IMG/VR virus record: IMGVR_UViG_3300025889_000320
Coordinates: 1 to 38,906 of that record
Strand: one strand, 5' to 3'
DNA from: a virus
DNA: 38,906 nucleotides
In this document: positions 20,201 to 28,195 of the stretch, in pieces
Layout of the letters: every line of letters starts with the position of its first letter
Numbering within the stretch: position 1 is the stretch's first letter
Notes under the pieces: model-generated
What the model was told of the DNA's origin: nothing
The model's database searches: none
What the model saw: only the letters and a program-made list of their open reading frames with translations
Position numbers and translations under genes: made by a program

Positions 20201-23200
20201 ACAGGATCAGACTCTAATGGTGATTTTGAAGTTCCAGACTTGAGTTATGGAACTGGCGACAACAGATATGGTTCAAGCTTGTCTGGATTGTTAGAAAAGC
20301 AGCACACAGGTCGTGGCTATGGTTTTGTTTCTAATGATACATCGTGTATAACAAAAGACTTTTTGTATGCCTATAAACAACAGGTGCCTGATAACTTGGA
20401 TATTTCTGACACAATCAAGGTTCTTGATAGGGATGACGAAATGTTCACTCCGAGAACCAAGCCTGTCAAGTTTTCAATGTCGATTGAAAAGAGCATGTAT
20501 GAAGTTATATCCGAAGAAATGCTCAATTTTATGGCTGCTTGTGTTGATGCAAGTGCTTTAGAAACTTTAGTTGGTCGAGGAGTTAATAAATACAGGGATA
20601 AATACAAAGCTTTAGAAAAAGTAAGGAATCTATTCTACGAAAAAATATCCAATACACCAGATTTAGATAAATATTTGGAATATTATTCTTGGCTCGATGG
20701 CGCAATATCTGAAATGATTGGTTCTATTGTTCCAATGTCTTCTGGGTTTAAAGACATTGAAAATGTTGTAGAGAGCCACGTTTTAGAAAGAAATAAATAC
20801 CAACATCGCTTTCCAACAATGGAGTTCAAGTCGTCTGATCCAGAAGGGATAATCAAAGGTATCAATGAGCTTGTATATGATTGGGAATTTGGACATGCAC
20901 CATACCCTGAAACTGTTGGTCGCCACGCCACCGGGACACAAGAGTGTCTTCCAATTTTTTCTTGTGCAGTAACAACTCCGATCATCTTTACAAGCACTAC
21001 CGACATTAATAGTGCTGCGTCTAGAAATGGCGAGCACATACAGTTTGATGTTTTGGCAGCATCAGATAACCCAACAGATACAATCTTAGTTTCTTTTGTG
21101 TCAATTGGCACACCACGAACTCAAATATCCATTCAGGTTACACCAAATGATGGAACATACAACAGTGGAATACCTGTCAATATCACATCAGCAGAGATTG
21201 TTGAGTTGATTAATAACGGGTCTGTTGCTGGAAAAAATGTAACTATTACAGATTCAAGCAGTGTTCGCACTTTGCAAACAGCTACAGGTGGTGATGGAAC
21301 AAACCTTGCTAATGGCGGCGAAGGTGACAGTTCAAGAGCCACTTTTTCTGGAGGAGTTAATGCGGGAAGTCAATATAAAAACTGTAACTGGTGGAATAAA
21401 AAAGCCTTAAGAAGCGAATCTTATTTAGAGATAGGAGACTCAGATGTTGATTTTGGCAGAATGAACATACATTCTGCCTCCTTACAAGTCTTTAATAGAG
21501 ATTTTAATAAGCCATATAAAATGTCCTTAAGGGAAGAGGGCTTAAAAACAAGATTAAAAAAGAAATCTGTTGTTTTATCTGAACTTAAGCCATTTGATAA
21601 CTCTAGAAGTATCACTTTTGATACAACGACTTTTGTATCTAGTAGTCAAGATTGCACAGATGATTTAAAAATAAATCCAAATTTAAAAAGAAAAGCAGAT
21701 TTTCAAGTTCAGTTGTCAGATGGAACAAATACACAATCAAAATATTCTGGTGATTTAATCGTACCTTACTCGTTTTATTCCTCTTCTGTTAGCAATCCCG
21801 CAACTGGAGTACCAACTGGATATCAAGTGGGTTTTGAACACTTAAGGGACTATTATGTTGATACTAAAGAAGTTCCAATGCAAGGTCCATTTACACAGCA
21901 GCACGTCGGAGGAAATCAGCATAGAAATGTTGGGCTCGTATACAAGCCAATACAACTAAATGGACCATCTGATCCGAGAAAAGATTATGTTCCACAAGCG
22001 TGGTATGCACTTGCAACATTGGCGGGAGGTCATTTATTTTATACAATACTTAATCCAAGTTACTTCGGAGCAGATTTTACGAGAGCTAGCTTTACAAGAG
22101 ACTTTATTGCAAAAAGACCAGTAAATATAAAGAACATTAAAACTGTTACAACTTCCTTCTCAAGTAGTTATGGCTCCGTGTTGCCAATCGGTAACTATGT
22201 TAATAGCTATGAAATGGTTCAAATGGCTGACAGAAGCGTCAATAGCAGATATTTTGTAGAAAACAATGGTATTTCGACTGAAGCTGCTAACTCACCAGTA
22301 GTATTAGGACTAAAAGAATATACAGTGCCAGATAGAGGAAGACATTCTTCTATTATGGTTAACAGATTTTCAGCACCCGGAGGACCAGAAGTTAGCAGCC
22401 CCGGATATCTTGATGCAGAGTCTGAAACTTATTCTGTATACAACGCACTTCCCTATAGAAACTTAACTGTTAGACAGCCACTGAAATCATTCTTGACTGC
22501 TCATTCTCTTTTCGGAGGTTACAGTAGCTTATACGGCGAACCTTCTGCTTCATACCATAAAGTTCAAAGAAATGGTGCAAAAAGAATAGAATACACTATA
22601 GACAAGGTTTATGATCCGGGATTTGCTGTATCGACGGCTAGTGCTTATGACAACTACTGGGTTCAACATATAATCCCGCAAAGTGATCTACAATATTCGT
22701 GGATTACGGCATCAGCAGTTTCTTTTCCATTCGGATATTCTCAGCCAGACCCAAGCAATGCTAGCGAGGCTGCAACAGACATTACATTTGTTGGTGCGAG
22801 TGATTTCGGAACATATGGATCGGTGCCCAGATATTATGGACTACCGGAGGCTAATGGAGCCTCTAGCTGGACTCCAATAGATTTTGTTGGTCTAAACAAT
22901 GTTTTTACTGCTGACTCAACACAGTTTGGAGACAATACTTTAGAACTTTCACTCAACGATCTCAATAATACAGTCGTGACACCAGATGGTCTTCCAGCAG
23001 TATTAAATGCGGGTCTTTTATTATTAAACGGACCTTATGGACACCCATCTTGGAAACAAGTAAGGCAGTCTTACAATCCTATTGTAAGATACATGCACAA
23101 AAACAATGTTTATTCTATCCTTAAGGAAACAAAGCTTGGACCCGGACCAGCAGGAGGTCTTGTTTACTCAAAGCAGTTGATCAACTATACTGAACCACCA

Positions 23201-26200
23201 GTATCGTTTAAAAATCACCCGCTTATTCATGATTTTGTATTGGACACCAATGTTGAGATTATACTAAAAAGCACCTACCAAAATAACCTTCAGAGGTTTG
23301 GAAACCCAGCCGTGACCAATGTATTGAACTATTCTGGTAGATACAAGGGCGAAGAGATTTACGATGATCTTAAAAGGATATATATCGATGGGGATTTAAA
23401 CACAGAACAAAGTTCAATAAAGAAATTTAACTCTATGAAATACAAAGAGACAGTGTTTCCGATGGATAAAAACACTGGTCTTGGAAAAGTTAGAGGAAGA
23501 GAAAACTACACTGTTTCTAGTGGATCTTCTGATTTTAACCTTGCTCTTGGAGAATCTGTAGCATTCTGGAAGAATAATATAAAAGAAAGACATAGATCTG
23601 ACGCCATAGCAAAGAATGCTTCAAGCGATATTATAACAAGTGGAAGTGCTTATCTCGGGTTACTTGACTTAAGTATTTGGCCACTAAATGCAACCGAGCC
23701 GTTTTTTGATTTATATCAAGCTACTAGTTCTGTTGATTTGGGGCAGGGATTTGGTGGAGAAACTCTAGACGGTCATTATTTAGCACCTCTTGGTGTCAGC
23801 GGAGGAACTTTAAACTCCACATATGAGCCAAGATTTAATAATGTAGCCGAAAATGGAGAGTTGTCTCATGCTGGTTATATTTATAACTTGTTGTTGCCGG
23901 GGATACAAGGTAGATCTAGATACAATGGCGCAGCTACAGCTTCTGCACCAATAGATAGGGGATATTTAACTGGATCTACCACAATATCACCTTCGGCATC
24001 TCTTCAGTTTGAGTATCCAAACCTAGTTCCAAGTGGAACATCGGAGCATTATAGTGATGAGTGGTTAGCGGCAACATATGCTTCAAACAAACAAACACTT
24101 ATTCCATCTGGAAATCTTCACCTGATTCCGCCATATAAGACTGCCGAAATATCTGGCAGAGCACCTTGGTTTAATTCTTACGAAGATTACTCCGAAGATA
24201 TCAGGAGAATGGCAAAAGAATATTCAGTATTGCCAGAATATAAAGTATCTGATTATATTGATCACTATTTGGAAAACGGAATCAAAGCAGATACAAACAA
24301 CTTCTTAAAGCTTGAAGGAAACACATTATCGCTAGATAGTGCAAATACTACTGGTGGGGAAATAAATAATCAGTTCTTTAAAGTTTATTCACATAGTGAT
24401 TTCTTATCAAGCTTTAAAGTATTTAAAGAAGATCACAGTAAGAATTCAACAGGAAAGTTTAGAACAGTCAAGATTGATTGTCATGGTATAAAGAAGTTGT
24501 TACCATATCAAGGCTTTTACCCTGCTCTTAGATCTATACAACTCGGAGCTTTGTTTTCATCATCTTTTGGTAAGGAAGAATATTTAGATGGGTCGTCACT
24601 TACTGAAAATCCAGCAATCGAAAGATTGGCAGCACTTTATCAGCCATTCTTCGCACCCGGAGTATTTTATAATACTATAAAATCGGGCATTGCAGTAAGC
24701 TATCCCATTCACACAGAAAAGATTGATAGTAGCAACAGTTTAATGCAAGGTGATGGCACCACTGTTTCCGGTAAAAATGCTCCAAAAGGATATTATTTAC
24801 AGCCCGGAACAGGAACAATAGGACCTAGATTTGCATGTAATGTAATAACAGATTTCCCAACATCAGAAATACCGTTTGAGGCAATATTAGATCCAAGCAA
24901 AGGTCTTTCAACAAGTAAAAGTATGTATTTTGTTTACCCACATATGAGTGGGAGCGTTCACAGAAATACCTATGCAGACGGATTCTATTTAAATCAAAGC
25001 GAAACTTCAAAATATCCAGCATCAACAGGTCAAAATATAAATGCTGTTAACCCAAGAGATGGTCTTAGGGTGCGCTGGAAAGGGACAGGAGACATAAACT
25101 ACATATTAGCAGCAAACAACTTTTTTGCAGAAACTGAAAACTTCTTTTTGGAACAAAGAGCACCAGTTAACTTTGTGTCCAAGCCAGAAAACAAATTCAG
25201 ACCCATGAAAGCTGGAACAAAATATTATATGGATATTGTCTTATATAAGACAGACAAGTTCATGTCTTATGAAGTTCCCTCTGGGTCTTTTGACTACAAC
25301 GTTTATCCGTATAAAGATCCTTCAAATCGGGATGACAGAAATAAAGTTATTCATGAAATAGGTGACGGAAAAATGGTTTTGGCTCCTATGAGTGTTAGAG
25401 GGATGCACTATGGACCCCCGTATGCGTTTTCTACTTATTTTATGGGATTATCTGGAACAGGAAGCGTTGGAGACGGTGTGCAGGTTAATATGGCTTTAGA
25501 AGACCCAGCATATGCCCCGCATTGCCCACCTTATTTTTATGGTGTTTCTAGAGCAAGGGTTGTATTTGATCCAGCATTGGCCGATACTAGTTTGGCAACT
25601 GGAGATTCTAGAAAGTTTAGCTTAGAAGAAATATTTGGTTATGCTAGAATTAACTCCGTGTATTCTAACGATTATGATACTTTGGATGGATGGTTAAGGT
25701 ATTCTACAGACTCAATATACACAAACACTCCAGCGTCAGTTGGTCAAATGCACATAACCTCTTCTGTTGACATATTTAAGCAAAAGAATACAAAACTTTT
25801 TAATTACGAACCTGTTCCACAAGCAACTGTGGATGCTTTTGGGAACACGCTTTTTGTGCCAACTTCTGTTCAAGATTATCCGACAGAAGGTCTAGACAGG
25901 CAGTGGGTTATCGAATCTAGATTTGAGTGCCCTTCTATTAATGTGTATGATATGGACACTGAAGCTTTAGGAGCAGGATCTCCCGGCGATGGTCGCAATG
26001 CAGCCCCCGGCAGCGAGAGATTGTATACAAAAGGGATATGGAAAGGTTTCGGAAGTCCTCCTACTGCTAAAGAAGGTATTTTCTTAGAACTAAGAGAAAG
26101 CTACCCAGAGTTTTTAGGGGTTGATGGCGATAATCCTGTAGCATCCAGATCGGGGCTTGGATACCCAGTTGGTTCTCTTATAAAAGCTTGCGGCTTTGGT

Positions 26201-27133
26201 AATAATAGTAAAAGAAAGTTAGGAGAGATAGCTTCAAAACGAAAAATGTATGAAGCAGTTGTTGCAGTGCCAGTAAAAAGAGATGGAACTTTTTATGGTA
26301 TTGAGCGAAAAATCTTTTTAAAACAGCTTTTCAATGTAAATAATGGAAAACCGGCAGTTGCAGAAGGTGATTTTGGATCAACATCAAACATAGATGAAAC
26401 ATCAATCAGCGATATGATTGGGAAAATGAAGAAATATAACATTCCTCCACAAATGAACTTCGTTGAGTTCGGAGACATTGATCCATTTGTGATGTATATT
26501 TTTGAATTTGAGCATGAGTTTAGTAAGAATGACCTTTCCCTTATCTGGCAAAATGTAATGCCCGATATAGCTGTAACTGCTGAAAAACAAACATATTCTT
26601 TAGAACATCCCATTGGAAGTCAGTTTGAGTTTTATGGAAAAGGAAAAAATGCTTTCCAACCAGAAACAAGATGGATGATCTTCAAGATTAAACAGAGAGC
26701 AAAAAACAACTATAGTTCTATTTCAGTCGCCTCTGATGAAAAAAACGGATTTAATCAAGCAGTTATTGGTACAACAAAACAAATGGGTCTTTTTATAAAC
26801 GGAGAATCAGATCTTAGATATAGCTATAACTGGCCATATGATTTTTGTTCACTAGTGGAGTTAGCAAAAGTAGATGTCGAATCAACTTTTGGACCAGAAA
26901 CAGAAGATATAGCGGAAGAGACTGAGAGAGTCGAAACAATAACAAAAGTTTATGATCGAAACTTGCAACAATATATAGAAACAGACAAAAGGTTACAAGA
27001 AACTAAGAGAGAGTCTTTGAAGCAAACTCCGAGGTTTAACGACACTAGAGTTGGCAATCCATTTCCACAACAAGGTACAACAACTAGTGGCAATGGATTT
27101 GTTGGCGGAACAACCAAAAAAACAATCAAATAA
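17273..27133 (+). CDS. Giant baseplate/adsorption protein (3286 residues) with two LamG-like domains and a gpI/gp7-like motif
   Basis: One intact frame, coupled by TAATG to the DNRLRE gene. Residues about 175-395 form a LamG/concanavalin-like domain (IEFWLKL, SDWNHYAFVMQN, LKMYVNGILIDTVHTG, IDEFRFWKTARN) followed by YKFNEG near 425. Residues about 630-650 (INKSKGTEKSIRNLLRSLGVDTEL) resemble the KGT...I..LL...G motif of tail protein I of P2, the counterpart of T4 gp7 in the wedge core. Residues about 720-945 are a second LamG-like domain (GFTVETEVVFP, QKWTFAVKV, KRIYIGAHRQNF, ACRYWALPLETDEI). Residues 1233-1360 look like a separate inserted beta domain. The region about 3077-3200 (FEFEHEFSKNDLSLIWQNVMP, then MIFKIKQRAKNNY, YSYNWPYDFCSLVEL) recalls C-termini of other large phage structural proteins. 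Probable job: wedge core fused to carbohydrate-binding modules for host contact. The gpI link is an inference. Confidence 0.75.
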   Translation: MSNSNGIKNLFNKTKVVSSSSLNDIARKIESPEYVQEFLEDRKRFFPNVDFSNPINFARFGSAEEYYKKSIENIYKTYPYDGSLKEKYEWHNDSSYLDNYIFEHEYPRTTGYITLGQNWGSINSSDTVNATADGDSIYKKSTTPQYIYVKGGPNPASHLTYELDNPLESPDYKKKRFKANYYNTTSSQDQNLNIDGTSGNTIEFWLKLPSSPETSQTSPAHAYFDLWNNETIGDHTYGRILVETILDVDGGGSPDGSYLDDSIFYVSYASGSSGVQRAKIGPSTFPSSENITLSDWNHYAFVMQNNLTGSDHLLLKMYVNGILIDTVHTGSQIQAVGTGPFNANIGAYRGGPTTALAAAGVGNGHGSLSGSSIDEFRFWKTARNSEQVGLHWFKQVAGGTNSDFGNNTSKYSGSLNPVDLGVYYKFNEGITGIANLDSNVLDYSGRVSNGSIQNYNASPSMRSTDSAIVVAGAAEKEFKDPILYKNHPSITTYYNESLLKGLEYDNRNSMGMYRMMPQWMLDEDSQKDGFKLRELTQIMSSYFDELFIQTKEMSKLKDITYVSGSLTGSFYKPLPFANRLLTSHGFAAPELFANADVLAALGNRDREREYEKTLFDVKNQLYTNVYNNLSAINKSKGTEKSIRNLLRSLGVDTELYSINFYANNAEVTLNQSILPVTVEKNFVDFTMTGSFGGTVYQSSASSNTNSVTFLTGSDNQSGGFDREMGFTVETEVVFPRQLKYENPAFGQREYIPLTASLFGMHTAEGPTMTDVGDTTWATDDCANFQVFAVKNDYNRNGLNVVDDEVYFVLTSTNGGVFSTIQTEKFTDVYENQKWTFAVKVLPETYPNLGFVSGTTGHRIEFHGYSAIGDQIVNSFNLSSNISQADGAKFLSRKKRIYIGAHRQNFTGSVLQSTNVKISACRYWALPLETDEIIAHTIDASNYGLFAPQENAYLFQDFKINVPKMDTLALNWEFSTLTGSDSNGDFEVPDLSYGTGDNRYGSSLSGLLEKQHTGRGYGFVSNDTSCITKDFLYAYKQQVPDNLDISDTIKVLDRDDEMFTPRTKPVKFSMSIEKSMYEVISEEMLNFMAACVDASALETLVGRGVNKYRDKYKALEKVRNLFYEKISNTPDLDKYLEYYSWLDGAISEMIGSIVPMSSGFKDIENVVESHVLERNKYQHRFPTMEFKSSDPEGIIKGINELVYDWEFGHAPYPETVGRHATGTQECLPIFSCAVTTPIIFTSTTDINSAASRNGEHIQFDVLAASDNPTDTILVSFVSIGTPRTQISIQVTPNDGTYNSGIPVNITSAEIVELINNGSVAGKNVTITDSSSVRTLQTATGGDGTNLANGGEGDSSRATFSGGVNAGSQYKNCNWWNKKALRSESYLEIGDSDVDFGRMNIHSASLQVFNRDFNKPYKMSLREEGLKTRLKKKSVVLSELKPFDNSRSITFDTTTFVSSSQDCTDDLKINPNLKRKADFQVQLSDGTNTQSKYSGDLIVPYSFYSSSVSNPATGVPTGYQVGFEHLRDYYVDTKEVPMQGPFTQQHVGGNQHRNVGLVYKPIQLNGPSDPRKDYVPQAWYALATLAGGHLFYTILNPSYFGADFTRASFTRDFIAKRPVNIKNIKTVTTSFSSSYGSVLPIGNYVNSYEMVQMADRSVNSRYFVENNGISTEAANSPVVLGLKEYTVPDRGRHSSIMVNRFSAPGGPEVSSPGYLDAESETYSVYNALPYRNLTVRQPLKSFLTAHSLFGGYSSLYGEPSASYHKVQRNGAKRIEYTIDKVYDPGFAVSTASAYDNYWVQHIIPQSDLQYSWITASAVSFPFGYSQPDPSNASEAATDITFVGASDFGTYGSVPRYYGLPEANGASSWTPIDFVGLNNVFTADSTQFGDNTLELSLNDLNNTVVTPDGLPAVLNAGLLLLNGPYGHPSWKQVRQSYNPIVRYMHKNNVYSILKETKLGPGPAGGLVYSKQLINYTEPPVSFKNHPLIHDFVLDTNVEIILKSTYQNNLQRFGNPAVTNVLNYSGRYKGEEIYDDLKRIYIDGDLNTEQSSIKKFNSMKYKETVFPMDKNTGLGKVRGRENYTVSSGSSDFNLALGESVAFWKNNIKERHRSDAIAKNASSDIITSGSAYLGLLDLSIWPLNATEPFFDLYQATSSVDLGQGFGGETLDGHYLAPLGVSGGTLNSTYEPRFNNVAENGELSHAGYIYNLLLPGIQGRSRYNGAATASAPIDRGYLTGSTTISPSASLQFEYPNLVPSGTSEHYSDEWLAATYASNKQTLIPSGNLHLIPPYKTAEISGRAPWFNSYEDYSEDIRRMAKEYSVLPEYKVSDYIDHYLENGIKADTNNFLKLEGNTLSLDSANTTGGEINNQFFKVYSHSDFLSSFKVFKEDHSKNSTGKFRTVKIDCHGIKKLLPYQGFYPALRSIQLGALFSSSFGKEEYLDGSSLTENPAIERLAALYQPFFAPGVFYNTIKSGIAVSYPIHTEKIDSSNSLMQGDGTTVSGKNAPKGYYLQPGTGTIGPRFACNVITDFPTSEIPFEAILDPSKGLSTSKSMYFVYPHMSGSVHRNTYADGFYLNQSETSKYPASTGQNINAVNPRDGLRVRWKGTGDINYILAANNFFAETENFFLEQRAPVNFVSKPENKFRPMKAGTKYYMDIVLYKTDKFMSYEVPSGSFDYNVYPYKDPSNRDDRNKVIHEIGDGKMVLAPMSVRGMHYGPPYAFSTYFMGLSGTGSVGDGVQVNMALEDPAYAPHCPPYFYGVSRARVVFDPALADTSLATGDSRKFSLEEIFGYARINSVYSNDYDTLDGWLRYSTDSIYTNTPASVGQMHITSSVDIFKQKNTKLFNYEPVPQATVDAFGNTLFVPTSVQDYPTEGLDRQWVIESRFECPSINVYDMDTEALGAGSPGDGRNAAPGSERLYTKGIWKGFGSPPTAKEGIFLELRESYPEFLGVDGDNPVASRSGLGYPVGSLIKACGFGNNSKRKLGEIASKRKMYEAVVAVPVKRDGTFYGIERKIFLKQLFNVNNGKPAVAEGDFGSTSNIDETSISDMIGKMKKYNIPPQMNFVEFGDIDPFVMYIFEFEHEFSKNDLSLIWQNVMPDIAVTAEKQTYSLEHPIGSQFEFYGKGKNAFQPETRWMIFKIKQRAKNNYSSISVASDEKNGFNQAVIGTTKQMGLFINGESDLRYSYNWPYDFCSLVELAKVDVESTFGPETEDIAEETERVETITKVYDRNLQQYIETDKRLQETKRESLKQTPRFNDTRVGNPFPQQGTTTSGNGFVGGTTKKTIK

Positions 27134-27147
27134 GATTTGAAATAAAA

Positions 27148-27155
27148 ACTATTTA
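27148..27155 (+). promoter_or_regulatory. candidate late-promoter element ACTATTTA
   Basis: Intergenic copy only 5 bases before the ATG at 27161, which has no Shine-Dalgarno site. If the element is centred about 10 bases before the start of transcription, as in T4 late promoters, transcription would begin at or next to the A of the ATG. Confidence 0.45.
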
Positions 27156-27160
27156 ATGAT

Positions 27161-28195
27161 ATGGAATTTTTTGACAGAAAACAAGAAGTAATAGATATTA
27201 AGCTTACGCAATACGGCAAAATGAAACTATCTGAAGGTAAGTTTAAGCCATCTTATTACGCTTTTTTTGATAATGATGTGATATACGACACAAATCATGG
27301 AGAAAATGGCTACGAAGAAGTCCAAAAAGAGTCAGAAGATAGAATCAAATCAGCCCTAAGACCAAAAGCTCAAACTATAACTTACGGCTTGGAAAGCATA
27401 ATAACGAAGATATTAAAAGGATTTCAGACAAAAGAAGATCAAGGGTTAGTAGCAAGTGCTATAAATGAAACTTTATATGCCATATCCAATCCGCCACCAA
27501 ATAAGCTGAATAATGATACACTAGTCAACCCACTTGGAACTTCTGATTTAAATTCCTTTTATACTCCGTATTGGAACTTAAATAGTTTGGTTGGAGAAGT
27601 AAAAACATCTTCTGCAAACTACACTGGATCACTTGATATAGAAAGAATACCTCAAGTAAATATAGACATATTTTATGATACATTTATAAGTATGGATAAT
27701 ATAGAGAATCTAGATGAGGATGATTCGTTGCAAGTAGATAAAAATGGACAGTTATATATGCTAAATACTGACGCTATAGATATAGAATATAACGACACTA
27801 GTGGATACGCTCCTAGAGTATATGATGATGGATCCAAAATAGTAATAAGAAGGGGATTTTCTTTAATAGATTTAATAGAGGGATATACAAAAGACAATAT
27901 AGAAAACTTTGACATTGAAGTTTTCCAAGTAAAAACCGAGAAAAACAATGGTATAGAAGAAGAACACTTACAAAAGATGAAGTTCAGAAACAATCAATAT
28001 TTGAATCTAAATGATAACCAATTGTTCAGCCCAGAACTAACTAATAGTATACAGATTGATTCTAACTATGTCGAGTATTACTTCGAGATTAAGTTCGATA
28101 ATGAAATAGAAGACGTTGTAAGGTCGTTCGCACCAGATATAAATGCTGTTTCCGAACTACCAGAAAATAACTTTGAGGAGCCTTGTGAAGATTAA
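27161..28195 (+). CDS. Virion structural protein, paralogue of the 35529 gene product at its N-terminus
   Basis: 344 residues. The first 45 residues (MEFFDRKQEVIDIKLTQYG, then KMKLSEGKFKPSYYAFFDNDVIYD) align with those of the 321-residue protein encoded at 35529 (MSFLDNSGDIILDAVLTDAG, then RARLAQGDGSFKIVKYAFGDDEIDY): shared F-x-D, VI(L)D, LT, G(K/R), L, G, YAF, DD and Y. This N-terminal block is, to my memory, common in marine phage structural proteins and may be an attachment domain. The rest is acidic and unrecognised. No ribosome site; an ACTATTTA octamer lies 5 bases before the ATG. The stop overlaps the next start (TAATG). Function beyond virion component is unknown. Confidence 0.7.
   Translation: MEFFDRKQEVIDIKLTQYGKMKLSEGKFKPSYYAFFDNDVIYDTNHGENGYEEVQKESEDRIKSALRPKAQTITYGLESIITKILKGFQTKEDQGLVASAINETLYAISNPPPNKLNNDTLVNPLGTSDLNSFYTPYWNLNSLVGEVKTSSANYTGSLDIERIPQVNIDIFYDTFISMDNIENLDEDDSLQVDKNGQLYMLNTDAIDIEYNDTSGYAPRVYDDGSKIVIRRGFSLIDLIEGYTKDNIENFDIEVFQVKTEKNNGIEEEHLQKMKFRNNQYLNLNDNQLFSPELTNSIQIDSNYVEYYFEIKFDNEIEDVVRSFAPDINAVSELPENNFEEPCED

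Noticed and set aside
9614-27586. Reverse-complement copies (TAAATAGT) as minus-strand promoters
   Set aside because: Both copies lie inside genes and no minus-strand gene follows them.
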